Assembly (NCBI RefSeq): GCF_900176515.1
Contig: NZ_FWXV01000001.1
Location: forward strand, 2,139,830 to 2,203,829
Direction: 5' to 3'
Origin: Kibdelosporangium aridum
GTDB taxonomy: Bacteria > Actinomycetota > Actinomycetes > Mycobacteriales > Pseudonocardiaceae
DNA: 64,000 bases
Within the stretch, counting starts at the first letter, position 1, and the number at the start of each line of letters is the position of its first letter. Positions 52,822 to 61,391 of the stretch are shown one piece after another. Made by a program: the position numbers and the translations under genes. The notes beneath the pieces were generated by a model. It had not been told where the DNA came from. It saw nothing but the letters and a program-made list of their open reading frames with translations, and searched no databases.

Positions 52822-53463
52822 CTAGTCCACTGTGGAGCGAGCCAGGGCGGTCCGGAGCGGGCCGTTGAGCCAGGCGGTCACTTGGCGCTGGCCGCGTAGC
52901 CGGACCACGTGCAGCTTCGGGAAACGGTTCTCCTTGACGACCGTGATCACCCGTTGCCGGATCAACGGGTGCATCCGCCATGAGTACTTCACGATGTAGT
53001 CAGGGTCGGTGAAGAACTCCCGCAGCGGCCCTTCGGTGTTGCCCGACCAGAGCACGGTCTTGTTGATCCGCCTGCTCAACGTGCGTTTGATGACCCGGTA
53101 GGTGGTCAGCCACCTCGGGTGGTCCAGCCACACCAGCAAGTCCGCGTTCTCGCTGACCTGCGTGCGGACCTCTTCGCCCTGCCATTCGATGACCCAGGCG
53201 TCGCCCCTGACGATCTGTTCGACCTCGTCCATCCATGTGTCCCGGACTGTCCAATTAGGTCCGTGGTACAGCGAGTCGAGTTCGACGTACGGCAGATCGC
53301 CCCACTGCCCGAGCAAGCGAGCCAGACTCGACTTGCCCGAACCGGCCGCACCGGCCACGGCGATCTTGCGTGGACGGACGGGCACCTGATCGTCGAAACG
53401 CAGTAACGGCACAACGTTGATCATATGTGGCCAGCCCTGCGCCAGGGCCGGCCACATATGCAT
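52822..53463 (-). CDS. P-loop adenylate-kinase-like protein (DNA topology modulator FlaR-like)
   Basis: 213 residues if ATG 53463 is used, 200 from ATG 53424. Walker A AGAAGSGKSSLARLLG is followed by LPYVELDSLYHGPNW and ENADLLVWLDHPRW, the pattern of small kinase-like P-loop proteins related to FlaR/AAA_17. The C-terminal part is basic (LIRQRVITVVKENRFPK, RLRGQRQVTAWL). Start choice is unusual: ATG 53463 lies 2 bp after the helD stop, with AGGTG before it, while ATG 53424 lies within the base of a long hairpin. Either way the gene is translated behind helD. Substrate unknown. Confidence 0.8.
   Translation of the reverse strand: MHMWPALAQGWPHMINVVPLLRFDDQVPVRPRKIAVAGAAGSGKSSLARLLGQWGDLPYVELDSLYHGPNWTVRDTWMDEVEQIVRGDAWVIEWQGEEVRTQVSENADLLVWLDHPRWLTTYRVIKRTLSRRINKTVLWSGNTEGPLREFFTDPDYIVKYSWRMHPLIRQRVITVVKENRFPKLHVVRLRGQRQVTAWLNGPLRTALARSTVD
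53422..53460 (-). promoter_or_regulatory. Long intercistronic hairpin overlapping the start of the P-loop kinase gene
   Basis: Outer arms CATATGTGGCC (53422-53432) and GGCCACATATG (53450-53460) enclose an inner CCCTG/CAGGG pair. It sits between the helD stop and the downstream ATG 53424, which forms part of the stem. Confidence 0.6.
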
Positions 53464-53465
53464 CC

Positions 53466-55652
53466 CTACACCTGTACGGCTTCCGCGAGTCCGCTCAGCG
53501 CCTGCGGCAACGGGCCCTGGTGCAGGACCCCCAGGCGCTGAGTGGCACGGGTGAGGGCGACGTAGAGTTCTGCCGCGCCGCGTGGGCCGTCAGCCAGGAT
53601 CTGTTCTGGCTCCACGACCAGCACAGCGTCGAACTCCAAGCCCTTCGTCTCCGACGCCGGCACCGTACCCGGCACACCCGGCGGCCCGATCACGACGCTG
53701 GTGCCCTCACGGTCGGCTTCGTCGCGGACGAATTCCTCGATGGCAGCGGTCAATTCGTCCTCGGTGACCCGCTTGGACCACGGCTGGACGCCATTCGCGC
53801 GCACCGACTCCGGCGGCTGGACACCGGGTGCGAACTCGGCGAGCACCGCGGCGGCGACATTCATGATCTCCGCCGGGGTGCGGTAGTTCACCGTCAGCGA
53901 CCGGTAGACCCAGCGGCCCGGCACGTACGGATCCAGCATCGCGCCCCACGACCGCGCTCCGGCGGCCGACCGGCGTTGCGCCAGGTCGCCGACGACCGTG
54001 AAGGACCGGTTGGGGCAGCGCCGCATCAGCACCCGCCAGTCCATTTCGGACAGTTCCTGTGCCTCGTCGACCACGACGTGCCGGTAGGTCCAGTCCCGGT
54101 CCGCCGCAGCACGTTCGACCAGTTCACGGGTATCGCGCTCGACGAAACGGTCCGCCAGCTCCGTAGAGCGCAGCAGGTCGTCGGCACGCAGCAGGACATC
54201 TTCGTCCATTTCCTCGTAGTCCAGCCGCATGATGTCCATTACGCCCGCGGCGTACTCCGCATCGGCCTTCCGCTCTCGCTCCGCCGCCTGCTCGGCGGCT
54301 TTGTCCACCGCCTTGTCGCGTCCCAGCATGTCCACCAACTCGTCGAGCAGCGGCACGTCCGACACCGTCCAAGCCTCGCCGTCGGTACGCAGGAGCGCTT
54401 GGTCAGCACCCGCGGCACGCAACCGCTCCGGCGACGAGTACAGCGGTCCCAACAGAGTTTCCGGCGTCAGGATCGGCCAGAGCTCATCGAGCGCCGCGGT
54501 GAACACCTCGTCCTCCGCGAGTTCCTTGAGCAGGTCCGCCCGCATCTCCTCCCATGCTTCCCGGTCCGATCTGGTCAGCCAGCCCTTGCCGATCCGGCCG
54601 AGCGCACGTTCGGTGAGCACGTACGTGACGATCTCGGCGAACACCGAGCGGGCCTCGTTGTGCGGCAGCCCGCTGGAGCGGGCCTCGTCCCGCGCCCACT
54701 CCGCGGTCTCGGCGTCGATGCGGACCGTGACGTCCTTCAACTGGATCGGTATCGGTTGCTCCGGCAGCCGCTGCCGGTCGGCGATCGCCGCCGTGAGCAC
54801 GTCAAGGATCTTCAGCGATCCCTTCAGCCGCGCGGCGTCCGGTGCGTCCTCGGCGGTGACGCGCAGGCCGGGCACAAGATCACCCGGCGTCATGAACACC
54901 ACGTCGGACTCGCCCAGCGATGGCAGCACCCGGCCGATGTGGTTCAGGAACGCCGGGTTGGGCCCGACCACGAGCACACCGTGGCGTTCCATCCGCTCGC
55001 GCTGGGTGTAGAGCAGATAGGCGACGCGGTGCAGCGCCACCACTGTCTTCCCGGTGCCCGGGCCGCCCTCGATCACCAGTACGCCCGGGTGGTCGAGCCG
55101 GATGATCTCGTCCTGCTCGGCCTGGATCGTCGCGACGATGTCACGCATCCCCTCGCCGCGCGGTGCGTTGACCGCCGCGAGCAGGGCCGCGTCGCCTCGG
55201 TCGTCTTCGCCGGGATGGCCGAACACCTCGTCGGTGAAGTCGACCACCTGACGCCCGCGGGTGAGGAATTGACGGCGCCTGCGCATGTTCTCCGGATTCG
55301 CGCCCGTGGCCGTGTAGAACGGGCGCGCGGCGGGTGCCCGCCAGTCCAGCAGCACCGGTTCGTACTGGTTCTGCTCGTCGAAAATGCCGATCCGGCCGAT
55401 GTAGGAATGGTGCCCCGAAATGGTGTCCAAGCGGCCGAAACACAATCCGTTGTCCGCGACGTCCAGCCGCTTCGCCTCTTTGGCAAGCGCACGGACCTCG
55501 ACGTCGCGTTCCACAGCCGTCCCGCCGTTTCCGCGCAATGCCGCCTGGAACTCCCCCTTCACTCGTGCGCGCTCGGCGTCGAGCCGTGTGTAGAGCCCTT
55601 CGACGTAGCTGCGCTCGGACCGCAATTCCGCTTCGTACCCCAGAGTTGACAC
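53466..55652 (-). CDS. helD: HelD-type RNA polymerase recycling ATPase (UvrD/Rep superfamily)
   Basis: 728 residues from GTG at 55652, preceded by GAGGGG; an open extension of 16 codons is unlikely. An N-terminal antiparallel coiled coil (~1-75: ELRSERSYVEGLYTRLDAE) is followed by LLDWRAPAARPFY. Superfamily 1 motor motifs are Walker A EGGPGTGKTVVALHR (~196), Walker B VVVDEAQELSEMDWR, motif III GDLAQRRS, NYRTPAEIM and YVALTRATQRLG. It binds RNA polymerase, prying it off DNA and recycling it, and related HelR proteins give rifampicin tolerance. The opening sequence fits the mycobacterial HelD group better than HelR, and I see no rifamycin-associated element upstream. Confidence 0.93.
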   Translation of the reverse strand: MSTLGYEAELRSERSYVEGLYTRLDAERARVKGEFQAALRGNGGTAVERDVEVRALAKEAKRLDVADNGLCFGRLDTISGHHSYIGRIGIFDEQNQYEPVLLDWRAPAARPFYTATGANPENMRRRRQFLTRGRQVVDFTDEVFGHPGEDDRGDAALLAAVNAPRGEGMRDIVATIQAEQDEIIRLDHPGVLVIEGGPGTGKTVVALHRVAYLLYTQRERMERHGVLVVGPNPAFLNHIGRVLPSLGESDVVFMTPGDLVPGLRVTAEDAPDAARLKGSLKILDVLTAAIADRQRLPEQPIPIQLKDVTVRIDAETAEWARDEARSSGLPHNEARSVFAEIVTYVLTERALGRIGKGWLTRSDREAWEEMRADLLKELAEDEVFTAALDELWPILTPETLLGPLYSSPERLRAAGADQALLRTDGEAWTVSDVPLLDELVDMLGRDKAVDKAAEQAAERERKADAEYAAGVMDIMRLDYEEMDEDVLLRADDLLRSTELADRFVERDTRELVERAAADRDWTYRHVVVDEAQELSEMDWRVLMRRCPNRSFTVVGDLAQRRSAAGARSWGAMLDPYVPGRWVYRSLTVNYRTPAEIMNVAAAVLAEFAPGVQPPESVRANGVQPWSKRVTEDELTAAIEEFVRDEADREGTSVVIGPPGVPGTVPASETKGLEFDAVLVVEPEQILADGPRGAAELYVALTRATQRLGVLHQGPLPQALSGLAEAVQV

Positions 55653-55772
55653 ATGCCCCTCACAGCGGCTAAGTTGGTACCAGGAAGGCGGGTTCACCAT
55701 TTGGATAATGGTGGGCGCGCCAATTTTTTATTGTCCCCACGTTGTCAAGTCACCACGGTGATGATCGTCTTT

Positions 55773-55795
55773 TACAACGTTGGCACAACGTTGTA
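55773..55795 (+). promoter_or_regulatory. LacI-type operator upstream of GH2 gene
   Basis: Perfect palindrome TACAACGTTG-GCA-CAACGTTGTA, with arms at 55773-55782 and 55786-55795, ending 45 bp before the GH2 start. Its size and CG-centred half-sites resemble LacI-family sites controlling sugar genes. No LacI gene is in the window. Confidence 0.6.
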
Positions 55796-55840
55796 ATGCC
55801 GCTACGATCGGGCGCACCGGACGACGTCAAGGGGGACGTG

Positions 55841-58597
55841 ATGACCAGGCCCAGCCGTCTGCTGATCAGTGCACTGACCGGCTTATTCCTGACCGCCACG
55901 CTGGTCACCGCGCCGCAGGCGGCCGCGGCCACGTGGGTGCCCAAGACACCGCCGCTGACCACGCCATGGACCAGCCAGGTCTCCCCTGCCAACGCCCTGC
56001 CCGAATACCCGCGCCCGCAGATGGTCCGGGCGGACTGGCAGAACCTCAACGGCGTATGGGAGTTCAGCGGCGCACCGAACCTGAACACCCCGCCGATCGG
56101 ACGGACGCTGCCGGAAGGTGTGCTGGTGCCGTACCCGATCGAATCCGCGTTGTCCGGGATCATGCGGCACGAGAACTACATGTACTACCGGCGCACGTTC
56201 ACCGTGCCGTCCACATGGGACGGGCGCCGGGTACGGCTGAACTTCGGCGCTGTCACGTGGGAGGCCCGGGTCTGGGTGAACGGCACCCAGGTCGGCACGC
56301 ACACCGGCGGTTACGACGCGTTCTCGTTCGACATCACCAATGCCCTGCGCGCGGGCTCGAACGAGATCATCGTGGGGGCGTACTCGCCGGTCGACGGCGG
56401 CGCGTTCCCGGTCGGCAAACAGCGCCTCAACTCCACGGACCGGATCTTCTACACCCCGGCGTCCGGTATCTGGCAGACGGTGTGGCTGGAACCGGTGCAC
56501 GCCAACAACATCACACGCCTGGACACCACGCCGAACGTGCCGCTAGGCGCCCTCGACCTCGTCGTCCAGGGCACGGCTGGGCAGCAGGTGCGGGCCGAGG
56601 TGCTGACCGGCGGCACGGTCGTCGGCAGCATGACCGGCACCACCGGGACGAACATCAGGATCCCGGTGCCGAACGCCCGTTTGTGGTCGCCGGACGACCC
56701 GTTCCTCTACGACCTACGCGTGACCATGCTCACCGGCGGTGACGTCGTGACGGGTTACTTCGGTATGCGGTCGTTGGGCAAAGCCGTGATCGGCGGCGCG
56801 CTCCGCCCGATGTTGAACGGCAAGTTCGTCTACCAACTGGGCACCCTCGACCAGGGATATTGGCCGGACGGGATCTACACCGCGCCGACGGACGAAGCGC
56901 TGCGGTTCGATCTGGAACGGCAGAAGGCCATGGGCTTCAACATGGTCCGCAAGCACATCAAGGTCGAACCGGCCAGGTGGTTCTACTGGGCCGACCGGCT
57001 CGGTCTGCTGGTCTGGCAGGACATGCCGTCGTTGGCCCCCGTCGCCGATCCGCCCGCCGCCGGCCGCGCGAACTTCGAAGCGGAAGTACCCCGGATCATC
57101 AATCAGCTCAAGGGAATCACGTCGATCGTGCAGTGGGTCCCGTTCAACGAGGGCTGGGGTGAGTACGACAACGAGCGCATCGTCAACCTGGTCAGGGCGA
57201 ACGACTCGACCAGGCTGATCAACCACAACTCCGGCTCCAACTGCTGCATCTCGGACCCGGAGCCACCCAACGGTGACGTGATCGACGACCACGCCTACCA
57301 GATGTCCAGCGGCACACGGCCGCCGACGCAGACGCGGGTGGCGGTGCTCGGCGAATACGGCGGCCTCGGGCGGCGGATCGTCGGGCACGAGTGGCAACCG
57401 GGTGCCGGAGGCGCCTACGGCCCGCTGTATCCGGACGAGAACTCGTTGACCAACCGGTATGTCGAGATCACCCGTGAGGTCGGCCGGTTCGTGCACAGCA
57501 GAGGGCTGTCGGCCTCGGTCTACACGCAACCGTACGACGTGGAGAACGAAATCAACGGGTTCTTCACCTACGACCGCCGGATCATGAAGATGACCGAGGC
57601 CCGGGTGCGCCAGGTCAACCAGGAGGTGCTGGCGAAGGCCAACGGGACCGAGGTCGGCCGGGACGAACTGATCTCGCTCAAGGTGACCACGTTCGGGCTC
57701 ACCAACCGCTACCTGCGGCACCAGGACAGCGTCACGCGCACCGACGTGGTCACCAACACCAGCCCTGACCTGCTCAAACAGGACAGCACGTTCTGGGCGC
57801 GGCCCGGTCTGGCCAACCCGTCCTGTCTGTCCTTCGAGTCCCGCAACTTCCCCGGTGAGTACCTGCGGCACGCCAACTCCGTGATCCGGAAAGACCCGAA
57901 CGACGGCACGGCGGCGTTCGCGGGCAACGCGACCTTCTGCGCCCGGCCGGGTCTCGGCGCGACCGCGTTGGAATCACACGACGCCCCGGGATCGTTCATC
58001 AGGCATTTCAACGAGAACGTCTACCTGGCCCGGCAGGGCGGCCCCAACCCGTGGGACACCGCGACGACCTTCGCCGCGGACACCACGTGGGCCGCGACGA
58101 TCGGATGGTGGCGCAGCGGATTCTCGCTGCCGGTGAACTCGGCACGGTCGTTGCAGGTGACCACTCCCGGCTTCACCGACCGGTTCCTGCGCCACCAGGA
58201 CAGCCTGGCCCGCACCGATGTGGTGACCAGCGGCAGCGCGCCGTTGCTCAAGGCCGACGCGACGTTCTACATCCGGCCAGGACTGGCCGACTCTTCGTGT
58301 TACTCCTTCGAAGCGCGCAACATCGCCGGCCGCTACCTGCGGCACGCGGATTTCCGCGTCCGGTTGAACCCGTCGGAGAACACGGATCTGTACCGCCGGG
58401 ACGCGACGTTCTGCGCGCAGCCTGGAGCAACCCCGGGCAGTGTCAGGCTGGCGTCGATCAACGAACTGGGTACGAACATGCGGCACTACAACGCCGAGGT
58501 GTGGGTTGCTTCCAACGGAGGCGCCCAGGTGTTCGACAACCCCGTTTCGTACGCCGCAGATGTCAGCTGGGCGGTCGCCGCGCCCTGGACTCCGTAA
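55841..58597 (+). CDS. Secreted GH2-family glycosidase with two C-terminal CBM42 (AbfB) domains
   Basis: 918 residues from ATG 55841 (AAGGGGG upstream). The signal peptide ends near QAAAA. A GH2 sugar-binding domain (~60-220: YMYYRRTFTVPSTWDGRRVR), an Ig-like domain and a TIM barrel follow, with acid/base Glu437 in PFNEGWGEYD and likely nucleophile Glu505 in VLGEYGGLG. Two AbfB-type beta-trefoil arabinose-binding modules close the protein (~605-760, 770-918; repeats of RYLRHQDS, SFESRNFPGEYLRHA, and ATFCARPG). It probably removes a sugar from arabinose-decorated plant polysaccharide outside the cell; GH2 members include beta-galactosidases, glucuronidases and others, and specificity is not clear. 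Confidence 0.92.
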   Translation: MTRPSRLLISALTGLFLTATLVTAPQAAAATWVPKTPPLTTPWTSQVSPANALPEYPRPQMVRADWQNLNGVWEFSGAPNLNTPPIGRTLPEGVLVPYPIESALSGIMRHENYMYYRRTFTVPSTWDGRRVRLNFGAVTWEARVWVNGTQVGTHTGGYDAFSFDITNALRAGSNEIIVGAYSPVDGGAFPVGKQRLNSTDRIFYTPASGIWQTVWLEPVHANNITRLDTTPNVPLGALDLVVQGTAGQQVRAEVLTGGTVVGSMTGTTGTNIRIPVPNARLWSPDDPFLYDLRVTMLTGGDVVTGYFGMRSLGKAVIGGALRPMLNGKFVYQLGTLDQGYWPDGIYTAPTDEALRFDLERQKAMGFNMVRKHIKVEPARWFYWADRLGLLVWQDMPSLAPVADPPAAGRANFEAEVPRIINQLKGITSIVQWVPFNEGWGEYDNERIVNLVRANDSTRLINHNSGSNCCISDPEPPNGDVIDDHAYQMSSGTRPPTQTRVAVLGEYGGLGRRIVGHEWQPGAGGAYGPLYPDENSLTNRYVEITREVGRFVHSRGLSASVYTQPYDVENEINGFFTYDRRIMKMTEARVRQVNQEVLAKANGTEVGRDELISLKVTTFGLTNRYLRHQDSVTRTDVVTNTSPDLLKQDSTFWARPGLANPSCLSFESRNFPGEYLRHANSVIRKDPNDGTAAFAGNATFCARPGLGATALESHDAPGSFIRHFNENVYLARQGGPNPWDTATTFAADTTWAATIGWWRSGFSLPVNSARSLQVTTPGFTDRFLRHQDSLARTDVVTSGSAPLLKADATFYIRPGLADSSCYSFEARNIAGRYLRHADFRVRLNPSENTDLYRRDATFCAQPGATPGSVRLASINELGTNMRHYNAEVWVASNGGAQVFDNPVSYAADVSWAVAAPWTP

Positions 58598-58726
58598 GCA
58601 ATAGTTTCCCGATCGGTCACCCAAGATCCGCAAAGCCGGTACGCTCGGGGGTGAGGGATCTCCGCGCGTCCACTCAAGGACGGCTGAACACACCCGTTCC
58701 GTTGAGATTGGGCGACGACTGGGGCT

Positions 58727-59602
58727 ATGACTGACTTGATCATTGCGATCGTGCTGTGTGTCGCAGTCGCGATCGCGTATGCCGTGGCAGCTCTCATCCA
58801 AGCGCGCCACGCGCACCTGACTGTTGCCCAACTTGTCCGCGTACCGGTGTTATGGCTGGCGATCGGACTCAATGGACTCGGTGCGGCGCTGCACGTCGCC
58901 TCGCTGAACTTCGGTCCTTTGTCCCTGATCCAGCCGCTGGGCGTGCTCACGCTCGTGATCGCTGTCCCGTTGGCAGCGCTGACCGCACGACGCAAGCCAA
59001 CCCGGCTCGAACTGACCGGCATGACCTACACGGTGCTCGGCCTGACCGGTCTCGCGCTGATCATCACGACCTCCGGCAAGGCCGACACGCTCACTTCGTT
59101 CGAGCTCATCGCGCTCATCATCGGAACTGTTGTCTTCGTCACCGTGCTCGGCTTCCTCGGCAGGCGCCCAGGGGCGTCGACCTTATGGGAAGCCGTCGCG
59201 GGCGGCGTGGCGTTCAGCGTCTGCTCGGCCTTATGCCAGACGCTCGTTGTCACCGTGGGCGACAGTGGGGCCGACGCATTGTTATGGCCCACGACGATCC
59301 TCGCCATGGTCGCGGTCGCGACCTTCGCGATCGTCGCGACCATCCTGACGCAGCGCTCGTACCGCAACGGCCTCAGCGCACCACTGGCTGTGACCAACCT
59401 CGTGAACCCTGCTTCCGCCACGATCATCGGCGTCGCGCTGCTCGGCGAGAATCTCGCCACCAGCAACCTCGAAATCGCGCTCGCAGTCATCTGCGGCCTG
59501 CTCAGCGGCTACGGAGTCGCCCAACTCGCCCGCGCCCGGGACGTCGCGACGACGATCACCGTGCCGCCAACGCCTCAGAAGGACGTCCAACCGGTCTCGT
59601 GA
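58727..59602 (+). CDS. DMT-superfamily (EamA/NIPA-like) membrane protein
   Basis: 291 residues with about nine transmembrane helices. It carries the drug/metabolite-transporter pattern: GPLSLIQPLGVLTLVIAVPLAA in helix 3/4 and the repeat APLAVTNLVNPASATIIGVALLGE in the second half. It is the short actinobacterial DMT type without a large soluble part. Its end is adjacent to the convergent NUDIX gene with no gap. Cargo unknown. Confidence 0.85.
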   Translation: MTDLIIAIVLCVAVAIAYAVAALIQARHAHLTVAQLVRVPVLWLAIGLNGLGAALHVASLNFGPLSLIQPLGVLTLVIAVPLAALTARRKPTRLELTGMTYTVLGLTGLALIITTSGKADTLTSFELIALIIGTVVFVTVLGFLGRRPGASTLWEAVAGGVAFSVCSALCQTLVVTVGDSGADALLWPTTILAMVAVATFAIVATILTQRSYRNGLSAPLAVTNLVNPASATIIGVALLGENLATSNLEIALAVICGLLSGYGVAQLARARDVATTITVPPTPQKDVQPVS

Positions 59603-60010
59603 CTACGTGATCAGGGCCCGGCCTCGCAGATCGAGCAAGATCCTGAGTGCCGCGGGCGCGGTGTTGGGCATGGCGGCGTATTCCTCGTGGCTGAACCAGG
59701 CGACTTCGGCGATCTCCCCCATCGGCGCCGGCTGGCGGTCCAGCTCGCCGAAGTAGCAGGCGATCCAGACCCGTGTGCCTTCGGGTTCGCCGTAGGCCTG
59801 GTCCTCGAACGTGTCGTAGCCATGCAGGCTTCCCACTGAACAGCCCAGCTCTTCCCGGATCTCGCGCCGCAGCGCGGCCTCGTCGTTCTCGCCCTGATCC
59901 AGCTTGCCGCCTGGCAGGTAGAACGCGAGCTTCTGGCGCGGGCGAACCAGCAAAGCCTTGCGGTCCTGGACATGGATCAGTGCGACCGTGTTGATCACCT
60001 TGTCGTCCAT
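59603..60010 (-). CDS. NUDIX hydrolase
   Basis: 135 residues. The full Nudix box is present, GGKLDQGENDEAALRREIREELG at about 34-56, with the metal-binding REIREELG. Substrate would be a nucleotide diphosphate-X, unspecified. Last gene of a four-gene overlapping operon; its start lies 16 bp inside the isochorismatase-like gene. Confidence 0.92.
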   Translation of the reverse strand: MDDKVINTVALIHVQDRKALLVRPRQKLAFYLPGGKLDQGENDEAALRREIREELGCSVGSLHGYDTFEDQAYGEPEGTRVWIACYFGELDRQPAPMGEIAEVAWFSHEEYAAMPNTAPAALRILLDLRGRALIT

Positions 60011-60549
60011 GCCGCCTCTACTTCGGCCGCTGGCCGTACGCTCACCTCTCCACCGGGATGCACCGCGGTGCTGAGAATCCTGTTGTGCCGGTCGATGATC
60101 TGTTCGGCACTCAGGCCTGCGTCGGGATCACCGTCTGCCGCTGGTGCGTGTCCATCGCCGACCAGCACGACGTCCAACCCGTGGCTCAACGACGAGCGCG
60201 CTGTCGCGTCGACGCAGTAGTCGGTGGCGACACCGGTGAGCACAACGGTGTCCACGTCCCGCTCGAGGAGCATTGCGGCGAGGTTCGTGCCGTAGAAGCC
60301 GTCCGTCGCGGTCTTGCGGATGACCACGTCGGTCGGTTGCAGATCGAGGCGGGCGGCGAGCTGTGCGCCCGACGACTCCGGATCGAACATCGACCCGCTC
60401 GGGCCGATCTGCTGCAGCGCGACCACTGGGACACCGCTTTCGCGTGCCTTGCGGGCGAGTGACGCGATCCGGCCCGCGAGTTCGTCGCCGCGCCAGACCA
60501 GCGGCATCAGCACTTCCTGCATGTCCACGATCACCAACGCGGTGCTCAC
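59995..60549 (-). CDS. Isochorismatase-like cysteine hydrolase
   Basis: 184 residues from GTG at 60549 (GTGA overlap with the LLM gene). The catalytic triad is visible: Asp9 in LVIVDMQE, Lys in VIRKTATDGFYGT and Cys in GVATDYCVDATARS, with the cis-peptide before Ala in GVATDYC. Members hydrolyse N-carbamoyl, nicotinamide or isochorismate-type substrates; which applies here is not evident. Third gene of the operon. Confidence 0.92.
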   Translation of the reverse strand: MSTALVIVDMQEVLMPLVWRGDELAGRIASLARKARESGVPVVALQQIGPSGSMFDPESSGAQLAARLDLQPTDVVIRKTATDGFYGTNLAAMLLERDVDTVVLTGVATDYCVDATARSSLSHGLDVVLVGDGHAPAADGDPDAGLSAEQIIDRHNRILSTAVHPGGEVSVRPAAEVEAAWTTR

Positions 60550-61391
60550 GTCTGTTCCCTCCAGCCCGCAGCCACCGCCGCGAGATCACGCCATGCCTGC
60601 TCCGGGTGCTTCAGTTCCTCGGGGTCGCCGCCGAACGTGTCGAGCAGCACGGCTTCAGCGCCGAGCGACCGCAGCGTGGCGAGGTCCCCGACGATCTGCT
60701 CGAGGTCACCTTCACCGGCGAGCCGGTCCTCGCCTGTCACCGGCTCATCGGACGGTCGAAGCACGATCCGCGGCGCCAGCCCGGGAACCGGAAGACCTTC
60801 CTGTGCCGCAACGGACTTCAACCACTCAGCGGCTTCGCCCAACCAGGACGCCTTGCACCGCAGCGGATGCCACACGTCCCCGAGCCGGACTGACCGCCGG
60901 ACGGCGGCCGCGCTGTTGCCGCCGACCCAGATGGGGATCCGGCCGCTGCGGTAGTCGTCTTCCTGCTGCCACGCGGTCCGCACCGCTCGCAGGTGCTCGT
61001 CGGTGAGCTTGCCGCGCTGCTTGAACGGCACGCCCAACGCGTCGAACTCCTGCTCGGCCCAGCCCACGCCGACACCGAGGATGAACCGGCCGCCGCTGAG
61101 GTCGGCCAGGTTCGCGGCCATTCGCGCGGTGAGCAGCGGATGCCGGTACGGCACGATCAGCACTGTCGTGCCGAGCAGGATCCGCCGCGTCGCACCGGCG
61201 AGCCACGAAAGCGTGGTGAACGGCTCGTAGAACGGCGCCGGATACTTCTCGGCGACGTCCGGCGTGACCGCGATGTGGTCGGACATCATCAGCAGGTCGA
61301 AGCCCAGTCCTTCAACGGTTTGCGCCCAGCTGCGCAGCACTCCCGGGTCGGTGCCCGGTCCGTAGTTGGGGATGTTCACACCTATTTTCAC
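60546..61391 (-). CDS. F420-dependent LLM-class oxidoreductase
   Basis: 281 residues from GTG at 61391 (GTGA overlap). Luciferase-like TIM barrel: KIGVNIPNYGPGTDPGVLRS opening, LLMMSDHIAVTP, RILLGTTVLIVPYRHPLL, GGRFILGVGVGWAEQEFDALG and IPIWVGGNSAAAVRR. This is the TIGR03619-like F420 group. It transfers hydride from reduced F420 or flavin to an unknown substrate. Second gene of the operon, between an alpha/alpha-toroid protein and an isochorismatase-like hydrolase. Confidence 0.92.
   Translation of the reverse strand: MKIGVNIPNYGPGTDPGVLRSWAQTVEGLGFDLLMMSDHIAVTPDVAEKYPAPFYEPFTTLSWLAGATRRILLGTTVLIVPYRHPLLTARMAANLADLSGGRFILGVGVGWAEQEFDALGVPFKQRGKLTDEHLRAVRTAWQQEDDYRSGRIPIWVGGNSAAAVRRSVRLGDVWHPLRCKASWLGEAAEWLKSVAAQEGLPVPGLAPRIVLRPSDEPVTGEDRLAGEGDLEQIVGDLATLRSLGAEAVLLDTFGGDPEELKHPEQAWRDLAAVAAGWREQT

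Noticed and set aside
55653..55772. Rifamycin-associated element upstream of the HelD gene
   Set aside because: No sequence close to the GGGGCTTGC-type palindrome is present, so I do not claim rifampicin-inducible HelR.
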